Below, one piece after another: positions 27,109 to 34,536 of a stretch of DNA of 64,000 nt; the first letter of the stretch is position 1, and each line of letters begins with the position of its first letter. Location of the stretch: NCBI GenBank assembly GCA_037383845.1, contig JARRON010000007.1, forward strand, positions 1 through 64,000, written 5' to 3'. This DNA comes from JARRON01 sp037383845. Its GTDB lineage: Bacteria; Pseudomonadota; Gammaproteobacteria; Steroidobacterales; XN24. Made by a program: the position numbers and the translations under genes. The notes under the pieces are model-generated. The model saw only the letters and a list, made by a program, of their open reading frames with translations, was not told the DNA's origin and made no database searches.

Positions 27109-28190
27109 CAGTGGCCGCCTCCGGAACCCGCGAAGCGGATCGCCATTTCCCGCTGCTCGTCCATGGACTCCGGGAGCTCCTCGTACATGTAGTCGAACAT
27201 CGATTCCACGGGCTGGGGCGCGGTGTCCACGTATTCCCTCACCGCGGCCTCGACCTCGGCGCTGCATTCGGCGACGAGCTTTTCCTCGGCGTCGTCGTCC
27301 CAGCCCGCCGAGGCCTTCATGAACTGGCGCATCCGGACCAGGGGCTCGGTTTTCCAGTGCTCCTCGACTTCTTCCTTCTTGCGGTAGCGGCTGGCATCGT
27401 CCGCGGTAGTGTGGTCGGAAAGCCGGTAGGTGACCGCCTCCACCAGGGTCGGGCCGCCTCCGGCGCGCGCACGTGCGAGGGCTTCCTCCATGGTGTCCCG
27501 GACCGCGAGGATGTCGTTGCCGTCCACCTGGATGCCGTCGAAGCCGGCGGCCACCGCCTTCTGGGCCAGGGTCTGGGTCGCGGTCTGGATTTCCAGGGGC
27601 ACGCTGATCGCCCAGCGGTTGTTGACCACGACGAACACCATGGGCAGCTTCTGGACGCCGGCGAGGTTCAGTGCCTCGTAGAAGTCCCCCTCTGAAGTGC
27701 CGCCGTCGCCGATGACGGTGACCGCGCAACGCTTTTCCCGGCGGAGCTTGAACGCCAGGGCCGCGCCGGCCGCGTGCAGGCACTGGGTGGCGATAGGCAC
27801 GCACCAGGGAAAGTCGTGAGCCGGGCCGGAGAAATCGTTGCCGCGCTCGTCGCCGCCCCAGTACAGCAGCACGTCGCGCATCTTCACGCCGCGCCAGAAC
27901 TGGGCGCCATACTCCCGGTACATGGGGGCGAAGCAGTCCTCCGGCTTCATGGCCGCACCCACGCCGACGTGGGCGGCCTCGTGGCCCAGGCAGGACGCGT
28001 AGGTGCCCAGCTTGCCGGTACGCTGGAGATTGATGGCCTTGGTGTCGAAGGTGCGGGTCAGCATCATCAGCCGGTACATCCGCACCAGCTCGTCCGTGTC
28101 CTTCGCGAATTCGGGCAGGTCGGCCACGACCTTGCCGTCCGGACCCAGTACCTGACGATACGGGATCCGGAACTCGGCAATGTTCTTCAC
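27108..28190 (-). CDS. 2-oxoacid dehydrogenase E1 component, alpha subunit
   Basis: A 360-residue ThDP subunit. The ThDP/Mg motif is GDGGTSEGDFYEALNLAGVQ ending in NNRWAIS; the phosphorylation-loop-like segment YRLSDHTTADDASRYR and YREYGAQFWRG are typical of the PdhA/BkdA1 family. Decarboxylates a 2-oxoacid and transfers the acyl group to E2 lipoate. The start is GTG 28190 with GAGGAG eight bases upstream. First gene of the leftward operon; diverges from the tryptophan dioxygenase gene. The neighbouring aromatic amino-acid genes make amino-acid catabolism (branched-chain type) the better guess. Confidence 0.92.
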   Translation of the reverse strand: MKNIAEFRIPYRQVLGPDGKVVADLPEFAKDTDELVRMYRLMMLTRTFDTKAINLQRTGKLGTYASCLGHEAAHVGVGAAMKPEDCFAPMYREYGAQFWRGVKMRDVLLYWGGDERGNDFSGPAHDFPWCVPIATQCLHAAGAALAFKLRREKRCAVTVIGDGGTSEGDFYEALNLAGVQKLPMVFVVVNNRWAISVPLEIQTATQTLAQKAVAAGFDGIQVDGNDILAVRDTMEEALARARAGGGPTLVEAVTYRLSDHTTADDASRYRKKEEVEEHWKTEPLVRMRQFMKASAGWDDDAEEKLVAECSAEVEAAVREYVDTAPQPVESMFDYMYEELPESMDEQREMAIRFAGSGGGH

Positions 28191-28398
28191 CGTAAAGACT
28201 CCTCGAGAAATCCTTATCTTGTCGGCGGACCATCCTGCCGTGGATGCGCCCGGCCGGGGCGGCACGGGCACTCGGAGAACTCCGTCGACTTATTTTCTGC
28301 CCGGGCGGCGGGCCTTTTAAACGCGGCATTATACATCGCCGGTGCAGCTCTTCTGCCGCTGGGTTATGCTGCGACGCGGCAGCCTCGGGGAGCGCAAC

Positions 28399-29256
28399 AT
28401 GCAACGAAGGGAAATGGAATCCGGCATCCACCGGGACCTGAAGAATCGGCTGACCTATTCCGGTTACCTCTGCCTGGATCGCGTACTGGGAGCGCAGCGC
28501 CCCCTCTCGGATCCGCCTCACCACGACGAGATGCTTTTCATCGTCCAGCACCAGGTGGCGGAGCTGTGGATGCGGCTGGTCATCCACGAGCTGGAAGCGG
28601 CGATTGACCACGTCAAGGCCGACCGGCTCGCACCCTGCTTCAAGATCCTGGCCCGGGCGAAGCTGGTGCAGCAGCAGCTGTTCAACCAGTGGGCCGTCCT
28701 GGAGACCCTGACCCCCACCGAGTACGTCCAGTTCCGTCACGTTCTCGGCCCCGCTTCGGGGTTCCAGTCCTTCCAGTTCCGGCTGCTGGAATTCCTGCTC
28801 GGCAACAAGGACGGCAGCTACCTTGCGGTGTTCGCCCACGACCCGGCGGCACGGGAGAGGCTGGAGGCCGCCCTGAACGCCCCTTCGCTCTACGACGAGT
28901 TTCTGCGCTATCTGGCCCGGCGGGGTCTGCCCGTGCCGGAGGAGCGGGTTGAGCGGGACTGGTCCCAGCCGTACGAGGCCCACCCGGGCGTGGTGGGCGC
29001 ACTGCGGATCATCTACGCCGATCCGGAGCGTCACTGGGATGCCTACGACATGTGCGAGAAGCTGGTGGACCTGGAGGAGAACTTCCAGCTCTGGCGGTTC
29101 CGCCACCTGAAGACCGTCGAGCGCATCATCGGGTTCAAGAAAGGCACCGGGGGATCCTCCGGTGTGAACTTCCTCCGCCAGGCCATCGATATCCGCCTGT
29201 TCCCCGAACTCATAGACGTGCGCACCGTCATCGGCAGCACGCGGGAGGCTGACTGA
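28399..29256 (+). CDS. kynA: Tryptophan 2,3-dioxygenase
   Basis: A 285-residue heme enzyme opening the kynurenine pathway. The family blocks LTYSGYLCLDRVLGAQ, HHDEMLFIVQHQVAELWMRL (key residues at the substrate pocket), SGFQSFQFRLLEFLLGNK and the heme-ligand region WRFRHLKTVERIIGFKKGTGGSSGV are intact. The start chosen is ATG 28399 behind GGGGAG; an upstream extension is not conserved. No kynB or kynU is adjacent; the next genes on this strand are for tyrosine breakdown. Confidence 0.94.
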   Translation: MQRREMESGIHRDLKNRLTYSGYLCLDRVLGAQRPLSDPPHHDEMLFIVQHQVAELWMRLVIHELEAAIDHVKADRLAPCFKILARAKLVQQQLFNQWAVLETLTPTEYVQFRHVLGPASGFQSFQFRLLEFLLGNKDGSYLAVFAHDPAARERLEAALNAPSLYDEFLRYLARRGLPVPEERVERDWSQPYEAHPGVVGALRIIYADPERHWDAYDMCEKLVDLEENFQLWRFRHLKTVERIIGFKKGTGGSSGVNFLRQAIDIRLFPELIDVRTVIGSTREAD

Positions 29257-29274
29257 GCGGCTGCCGGACCGGCC

Positions 29275-29736
29275 CTAGTCCAGGCGCGGCGGGCCCAGCC
29301 GCCGCGCGGCTTCCTGCAGGTCTGTCAGCAGGCCCATCAGCCGGCGGCGCTGGCTCGGGCCCAGGGCGTCCAGCAACTCGGCCTCGTAGCGCAGCAGGAC
29401 AGGCGTCAGGCGGTCGTAGATGCGCCGGCCTTCGGCAGTCAGCTCCAGTACCGACCGCCGCCGGTCCTCGGCCGCCGTCTCCCGCCGGGCCCGGCCGGAG
29501 TCGATCAGGCGGGCCACGGCGCGGCTGACGGCCACCTTGTCCATGGCGGTGCGCTCGGCCACTTCCGCCGCCGAAAGCCCCGGGAAACGTCCCAGCACGG
29601 CCATCACGCGCCACTCGTTGATGCTCAGGCCAAAGTACTCCGAGTAGGCGCCGGCGATGGAGCTGCTGATCATGTTGGATAGCACCGACAGCCGGTAGGG
29701 CAGGAAATCCTCCAGGTCCAGAGAGCCCGGTTTCAT
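29275..29736 (-). CDS. MarR-family transcriptional regulator of the tyrosine catabolic genes
   Basis: A 153-residue winged-helix protein. The DNA-binding core is INEWRVMAVLGRFPGLSAAEVAERT and the recognition helix DKVAVSRAVARLIDSG, followed by the wing DRRRSVLELTAEG. The start chosen is ATG 29736; a TTG four codons upstream is also possible, and neither has a clear SD. It diverges from hpd across a shared promoter region with a perfect palindrome, which strongly suggests it represses hpd-hmgA-fah-maiA and itself. The inducer is probably an aromatic intermediate such as homogentisate, by analogy with other systems. Confidence 0.9.
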   Translation of the reverse strand: MKPGSLDLEDFLPYRLSVLSNMISSSIAGAYSEYFGLSINEWRVMAVLGRFPGLSAAEVAERTAMDKVAVSRAVARLIDSGRARRETAAEDRRRSVLELTAEGRRIYDRLTPVLLRYEAELLDALGPSQRRRLMGLLTDLQEAARRLGPPRLD

Positions 29737-29749
29737 GATGCAGCGCAAC

Positions 29750-29779
29750 TTGTGGAGAAGAAGAGCACGGGACTATAAT
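29750..29779 (+). promoter_or_regulatory. Sigma-70-type promoter of the hpd operon
   Basis: A perfect -10 TATAAT at 29774-29779, with TTGTGG at 29750-29755 as a weak -35 and an 18-bp spacer. The -10 overlaps the first base of the palindrome at 29779, so a bound regulator would block RNA polymerase. About 105 nt of leader separates it from the hpd ATG. Confidence 0.65.
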
Positions 29780-29802
29780 AGTTTCATCTGAAACTAATTC
29801 AA
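29775..29802 (-). promoter_or_regulatory. Divergent promoter of the marR gene
   Basis: On the minus strand TTGAAT (29802-29797) and TATTAT (29780-29775) are separated by 16 nt. The spacer is exactly the palindrome, with two bases overlap at the -10. This predicts autoregulation. Confidence 0.5.
29779..29796. promoter_or_regulatory. MarR-type operator between marR and hpd
   Basis: A perfect inverted repeat, TAGTTTCATCTGAAACTA: 8-bp arms with a 2-nt centre. Size and symmetry fit a MarR dimer site. It overlaps both divergent promoters. Confidence 0.75.
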
Positions 29803-29888
29803 CCCAGCGACCACCGCAGCGCGCAGGCAGAAACGAGACGTTCGTCGCGCGCTGCTGGTTTTCGCTTGTTTTTCCTTGGAGAGTTGCA

Positions 29889-30947
29889 ATGACCGAGGTT
29901 CAGGACAATCCCCTGGGCATCGACGGATTTGAGTTCGTCGAGTTCGCCGCCCCGGACGCCGCGCTTCTGCACAGCCTGTTTCGCCACATGGGCTTTACGG
30001 CGGTCGCCCGGCACCGTGACCGCAAGGTCACGCTCTACCGCCAGGCGGACATTAACTTCCTGGTGAACGAGGAGCCGGACAGCTTCGCGGCCGATTTCGC
30101 CCGGGAGCACGGACCCTGCGCATGCGGCTTTGCCATTCGCGTTGCGGACGCGCCCACGGCGCGCGCGGTGGCTATCGACCGCGGCGCCAGTGCCCTGACC
30201 AACAAGCCGGACACCCTGGCCGTGCGGGCGCCGGTTATCGAAGGCATCGGGGGCGCCGCGCTGTACCTGGTGGATCGCTACGGCGACAAGGGCAGTATTT
30301 ATGCTTCGGACTTCGAGTTTACAGACGGTGTGGACACCGCCCCGGCCGGCTTCGGACTGACGTTCATCGACCACCTGACGCATAACGTGCGCCAGGGCAA
30401 CATGGACACCTGGGCGGATTTCTACGAGCGGATCTTCAACTTCCGCGAGATTCGCTATTTCGACATCAAGGGTTCCCAGACGGGGCTGGTGTCCCGGGCC
30501 ATGACCGCACCCGACGGCATGGTCCGCATCCCGATCAACGAAGCCACCGACGACAAGTCCCAGATCGCCGAGTATCTGGAAGAGTACAACGGCGAAGGCA
30601 TCCAGCACATTGCGCTGTTCACCGACGACATCTACGCGACCGTGGAGTCGCTGCGTTCCGAGGGCATCGAGTTCCTCGACGTGCCGGACACCTACTACGA
30701 GATGGTGGACGAGCGGGTGCCGGGCCACGCTGAGGACCTCGGCAGGATGCAGGAGAACCGGCTGCTGATCGACGCGGACCCGGAAACCCGCAAGCAGCTC
30801 TTGCTGCAGATTTTCACCCAGACCTGCATCGGTCCGATCTTCTTCGAGATCATCCAGCGGAAAGGCAACGAGGGATTCGGCGAAGGCAACTTCCAGGCCC
30901 TGTTCGAGTCCATCGAGCGCGACCAGATGCGCCGCGGCGTTATCTAG
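29889..30947 (+). CDS. hpd: 4-hydroxyphenylpyruvate dioxygenase
   Basis: A 352-residue Fe(II) enzyme converting 4-hydroxyphenylpyruvate to homogentisate. Two VOC domains are present; the second holds the metal ligands in FIDHLTHNV, IQHIALFTDD and the C-terminal FFEIIQRKGNEGFGEGNF. The N-terminal domain is the shorter bacterial kind. It is the first gene of the tyrosine operon, with SD-like GGAG ahead of ATG 29889, and under the divergent MarR-type operator. Confidence 0.96.
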   Translation: MTEVQDNPLGIDGFEFVEFAAPDAALLHSLFRHMGFTAVARHRDRKVTLYRQADINFLVNEEPDSFAADFAREHGPCACGFAIRVADAPTARAVAIDRGASALTNKPDTLAVRAPVIEGIGGAALYLVDRYGDKGSIYASDFEFTDGVDTAPAGFGLTFIDHLTHNVRQGNMDTWADFYERIFNFREIRYFDIKGSQTGLVSRAMTAPDGMVRIPINEATDDKSQIAEYLEEYNGEGIQHIALFTDDIYATVESLRSEGIEFLDVPDTYYEMVDERVPGHAEDLGRMQENRLLIDADPETRKQLLLQIFTQTCIGPIFFEIIQRKGNEGFGEGNFQALFESIERDQMRRGVI

Positions 30948-30977
30948 GCGGCGCCAGACCGGACGACGGAGAAGACC

Positions 30978-32108
30978 ATGCGGAAGTGGATCAGCTTTCC
31001 CCGGGTCGAGGGCCGCGCGTCGCGCCAGGCCCATGCCGCGCTGCCCGAGGGCACGTACGAGCGGGAACTGGGCAAGGAAGGCTTCTTCGGCCCGGCCACC
31101 CACATGTACCACCGGCGGCCGCCGACGGGCTGGACGGGGTTCGAGGGGCCGCTGAGGCCGCGCGCCTTCGACACCACGCGGTTCGACGGATCACAGTCTT
31201 CACCCTGGGACGCGCCGTTGCTGTTGTACAACGCCTCGGTGAAGCTTCGGCACTGGCGGCTGTCCGGAAGCATGCCGGCCCTGGCCCGCAACTCCGACGG
31301 CGACGAGCTGCTGTTTCTGCACGAGGGCGAGGCGGAGCTGTTCTGCGACTATGGTCACCTGTCCCTGCGCGAGGGCGACTACCTTGTGCTGCCCAGGGGC
31401 ACCATGTGGCGGCTGGAGGTGGAGGCGCCGGTGAACGTCCTGCTCATCGAGGCCACCAACGACAGCTTCCGGCTGCCCGACAAGGGCATCCTGGGCCCCC
31501 ACGCGATCTTCGACGAGGCCATGCTGGACGTGCCGTCCATCGACCAGGCCTTTACCGCCCAGCAGGACGACACCGCGTGGCGCGTCGAGGTGAAGCGCCG
31601 GGACCAGGTGTCGGTCATCAGCTATCCCTACAACCCGCTGGACGCCGTGGGCTGGAAAGGCGACCTGGCGCCGGTCCGCATCAACTGGAGGGATATCCGC
31701 CCGCTGATGTCGCACCGGTACCACCTGCCGCCGTCCGCCCACTCAACCTTCGTGGCTTCCCGGTTCGTGGTCTGCACGTTCGTACCGCGGCCTTTCGAAC
31801 GCGACGAGGATGCACTGAAGGTGCCGTTTTTCCACAATAACGACGACTTCGACGAAGTGATTTTCTATCATGCCGGCGAGTTCTTCTCCCGGGACAACAT
31901 CCATCCCGGAATGATCACCCTGCATCCCTGCGGGTTCACCCACGGGCCCCACCCGAAGGCGCTCGGGAACATGTTCCGTCAGAAAGCACCGGGCACCAAC
32001 GAGGTGGCCGTGATGCTGGATACCCGGGATGCGCTGGAGGTTGCGGATGACGCGGCCGCGGTGGAGTGGAGCGGTTACGTGGACAGCTGGAAAGGAGGCG
32101 GATCTTGA
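30978..32108 (+). CDS. hmgA: Homogentisate 1,2-dioxygenase
   Basis: A 376-residue cupin dioxygenase that opens the homogentisate ring to maleylacetoacetate. The iron-binding region is NDDFDEVIFYHAGEFFSRDN followed by HPGMITLHPCGFTHGPHP, containing the His and Glu ligands. It is shorter than the human and Pseudomonas enzymes (about 430-445 aa), belonging to a compact bacterial branch. Its stop overlaps the TTG start of the hydrolase gene. Confidence 0.9.
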   Translation: MRKWISFPRVEGRASRQAHAALPEGTYERELGKEGFFGPATHMYHRRPPTGWTGFEGPLRPRAFDTTRFDGSQSSPWDAPLLLYNASVKLRHWRLSGSMPALARNSDGDELLFLHEGEAELFCDYGHLSLREGDYLVLPRGTMWRLEVEAPVNVLLIEATNDSFRLPDKGILGPHAIFDEAMLDVPSIDQAFTAQQDDTAWRVEVKRRDQVSVISYPYNPLDAVGWKGDLAPVRINWRDIRPLMSHRYHLPPSAHSTFVASRFVVCTFVPRPFERDEDALKVPFFHNNDDFDEVIFYHAGEFFSRDNIHPGMITLHPCGFTHGPHPKALGNMFRQKAPGTNEVAVMLDTRDALEVADDAAAVEWSGYVDSWKGGGS

Positions 32109-33091
32109 AACTCGGAAGCCTGGCCGAAGGAGGTCGCGACGGTACCCTGGTGGTTGTCAGCGGGGATCTGAAGCGAGCCGCCGCCGCCGGCCGCATCGCG
32201 CCGACCCTGCAGGCGGCCCTGGACGACTGGGCCGCTGCGGAGCCGCAGCTCAAGGAACTGGCAAGTGCCCTCGAGGCGGGCAGCGCCGACGGCGCCTTCG
32301 ACCTCGACATGGAAAGCCTGGCCGCACCTCTGCCCCGCGCCTACCAGTTCCTGGACGGCAGCGCGTACCTGGCCCACGTGGAGCGGGTGCGCAGGGCCCG
32401 TGGCGCGGAGATGCCGCCTTCCTTCCTCACCGACCCGCTGATGTACCAGGCGGTCTCCGACGGCTTCCTGCCACCTACCGGCGCCATCCCCGTCGTCAGC
32501 GAGGAATTCGGCATCGATTTCGAGGCGGAAGTTTGCGTCGTTACCGGGGACGTCCCCATGGGCGCGACACCGGAGGAGGCGGGTGACTCTGTCCGGCTGC
32601 TCTGCCTGGTCAACGACGTGTCCCTGCGGAACCTGATCCCGGCGGAACTGGGCAAGGGCTTCGGCTTCCTCCAGAGCAAGCCCCGTTCGGCCCTCTCGCC
32701 GGTCATGGTGACCCCCGACGAACTCGGAAACTCCTGGCGTGACGGCAAGCTGCACCTGCCGCTGATTACGACCCTGAACGGCGTCCGCTTTGGCGAACCG
32801 GATGCGGGCGTGGACATGCAGTTCTCCTTTCACGACCTCATCGCCCACGCGGCTCGCACGCGCCCCCTGGCAGCGGGCACCATCGTGGGTTCGGGCACCA
32901 TCGCCAACCAGGACGAGTCGCGGGGCTCCTCGTGCATGGCGGAAAAGCGGGTCCTGGAGGTCATCCACGACGGCGAAGCCAGGACACCGTTCCTGTCCTA
33001 TGGTGACCGGGTGACCATCGAGATGCTGGATGCCGAGGGCCGCAGCATCTTCGGCCGGCTGGACCACGTGTTCCAGGAATACCGCCGCTGA
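32105..33091 (+). CDS. Fumarylacetoacetase (fumarylacetoacetate hydrolase family)
   Basis: A 328-residue FAH-domain enzyme, cleaving fumarylacetoacetate to fumarate and acetoacetate. Metal-site elements FGIDFEAEVCVVTGDVP and the later SGTIANQDESRGSSCMAEKR are present. The start is TTG 32105, inside the hmgA stop (TTGA), with a strong AAAGGAGG seven bases upstream; the frame is open further upstream inside hmgA but without homology. Order in the operon fits the last hydrolytic step of tyrosine breakdown. Confidence 0.9.
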   Translation: MKLGSLAEGGRDGTLVVVSGDLKRAAAAGRIAPTLQAALDDWAAAEPQLKELASALEAGSADGAFDLDMESLAAPLPRAYQFLDGSAYLAHVERVRRARGAEMPPSFLTDPLMYQAVSDGFLPPTGAIPVVSEEFGIDFEAEVCVVTGDVPMGATPEEAGDSVRLLCLVNDVSLRNLIPAELGKGFGFLQSKPRSALSPVMVTPDELGNSWRDGKLHLPLITTLNGVRFGEPDAGVDMQFSFHDLIAHAARTRPLAAGTIVGSGTIANQDESRGSSCMAEKRVLEVIHDGEARTPFLSYGDRVTIEMLDAEGRSIFGRLDHVFQEYRR

Positions 33092-33101
33092 TCCCCGGGC
33101 C

Positions 33102-33743
33102 ATGAAGCTGTATTCCTACTGGCGCAGCTCCGCGGCCTGGCGGGTGCGGATCGCGCTTAACCTCAAGGGCATGGAGTGGGAGACGTCGCCCGTCCACCTG
33201 GTACGGGACGGCGGAGAACAGCGGAAACCGGACTATCTTTCCGTGAATCCCCAGGGACTGGTCCCCGTCCTCCAGGACGGAGACATCAGCCTCACCCAGT
33301 CCCTGGCGATCATCGAGTACCTGGAGGAGCGTCAGCCAGAGCCGCCCCTCCTGCCTGCCGACGCCGCCGGGCGGGCCCGGGTCCGCAGCCTCGCCCAGCT
33401 GGTGGCCTGCGACATCCATCCGCTCAACAACCTGCGCGTTCTGCAGTACCTCACAGGCCAGGGCGGCTTCGACGAGGCAGCACGGGACCGCTGGTACCGG
33501 CACTGGATTGCCTGCGGGTTTGAGGCCCTGGAGCAGCGGCTGGTGGAAGAGCCCGGCACCGGCCGCTTCTGCCATGGCGACCGCCCCGGTCTCGCCGACT
33601 GCTGCCTTGTTCCGCAGGTCTACAACGCCCGGCGCTTCGACTGCGACCTGCAGCCCTTCCCCACCATCCTGCGCATCGATGCAGCCTGCAGCGAGCTGGA
33701 AGCGTTCGCCGCCGCGGCGCCCGAGCGCCAGCCCGACGCCTGA
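33102..33743 (+). CDS. maiA: Maleylacetoacetate isomerase (zeta-class GST)
   Basis: A 213-residue glutathione-dependent isomerase turning maleylacetoacetate into fumarylacetoacetate. The N-terminal thioredoxin-like domain has the zeta signature YSYWRSSAAWRVRIALNLKG, then NPQGLVPVL and QSLAIIEYLEE; the helical C-domain has DIHPLNNLRVLQYL. The start is ATG 33102, 10 nt after the fah stop. Completes the four-gene tyrosine/homogentisate route. Confidence 0.95.
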   Translation: MKLYSYWRSSAAWRVRIALNLKGMEWETSPVHLVRDGGEQRKPDYLSVNPQGLVPVLQDGDISLTQSLAIIEYLEERQPEPPLLPADAAGRARVRSLAQLVACDIHPLNNLRVLQYLTGQGGFDEAARDRWYRHWIACGFEALEQRLVEEPGTGRFCHGDRPGLADCCLVPQVYNARRFDCDLQPFPTILRIDAACSELEAFAAAAPERQPDA

Positions 33744-33768
33744 GGCGTGGCCCGGCGCCGGTCGTCCC

Positions 33769-34431
33769 GTGACGGACGCTACTCTGATCATATTCGACTG
33801 CGACGGGGTGCTGGTGGACTCCGAGCCCCTGGCCAACGCCGTGCTGCACGCCGAGCTTGCAAGGCTCGGAGACGCACTGTCCCTGGCCGAGAGCACGGCC
33901 CTGTTCACCGGCCTGAGCCTGCCCTCGTGCACGGAGATCATCCGGAGGCGCCTGGGCCGCCCGCCGCCCGCGGATTTTCTTCCGCGGCTTCGCTCCGGTG
34001 TGGCGGCGGCCTTCCGCCGGGACCTGGCACCCGTGGCCGGCGTGGAGGCGGTCCTGCAAGGGCTCGACCGTCCGTACTGCGTCGCCTCCAGCGGCAGCCA
34101 CGAAAAGATCCGGTTCTCCCTCGGCCTCACGGGCCTGGAGCAGTTCTTCCCTCCGGACCGGATTTTCAGCGCCGATGACGTGGTGCGCGGAAAGCCTGCC
34201 CCCGACCTGTTCCTCCATGCCGCGGACGCCATGGGTTTTCACCCCGGGAACTGCTTGGTGGTCGAGGATTCCCGGCCCGGTGTCACGGCGGCGCGGGCTG
34301 CGGGAATGGCCGTGCTGGCCTTTGCGGGCCGGGGTGAACCCCAATCGCTCCGGGAGGCAGGCGCCGAAGTTGTCTTCACCAGCATGGACGAGCTTCCCGC
34401 CCTGCTTCGCGCATCGGCCCCCGGCGCCTGA
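33769..34431 (+). CDS. HAD-superfamily hydrolase (phosphatase/beta-phosphoglucomutase-like)
   Basis: A 220-residue HAD subfamily IA protein. Motif I is IIFDCDGVLVDSEPLAN, motif II is CVASSGSHEKI, the lysine is in DDVVRGKPAPDLF and motif IV is VVEDSRPGVTAARAAGM. Probably a phosphatase on a sugar phosphate or similar small molecule; the substrate is unknown. The start is GTG 33769, 25 nt after maiA, so it may be the tail of the same transcript. Confidence 0.9.
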   Translation: MTDATLIIFDCDGVLVDSEPLANAVLHAELARLGDALSLAESTALFTGLSLPSCTEIIRRRLGRPPPADFLPRLRSGVAAAFRRDLAPVAGVEAVLQGLDRPYCVASSGSHEKIRFSLGLTGLEQFFPPDRIFSADDVVRGKPAPDLFLHAADAMGFHPGNCLVVEDSRPGVTAARAAGMAVLAFAGRGEPQSLREAGAEVVFTSMDELPALLRASAPGA

Positions 34432-34536
34432 GATGCCAGGTACCACCTGTCTGGACTATCTTGCAGCCATGGCAGACTGCGCAGCCGACCGCCGGCTCCG
34501 ATGCATGCCGCATAGGGCGCTGCGGATGAACAGGGC

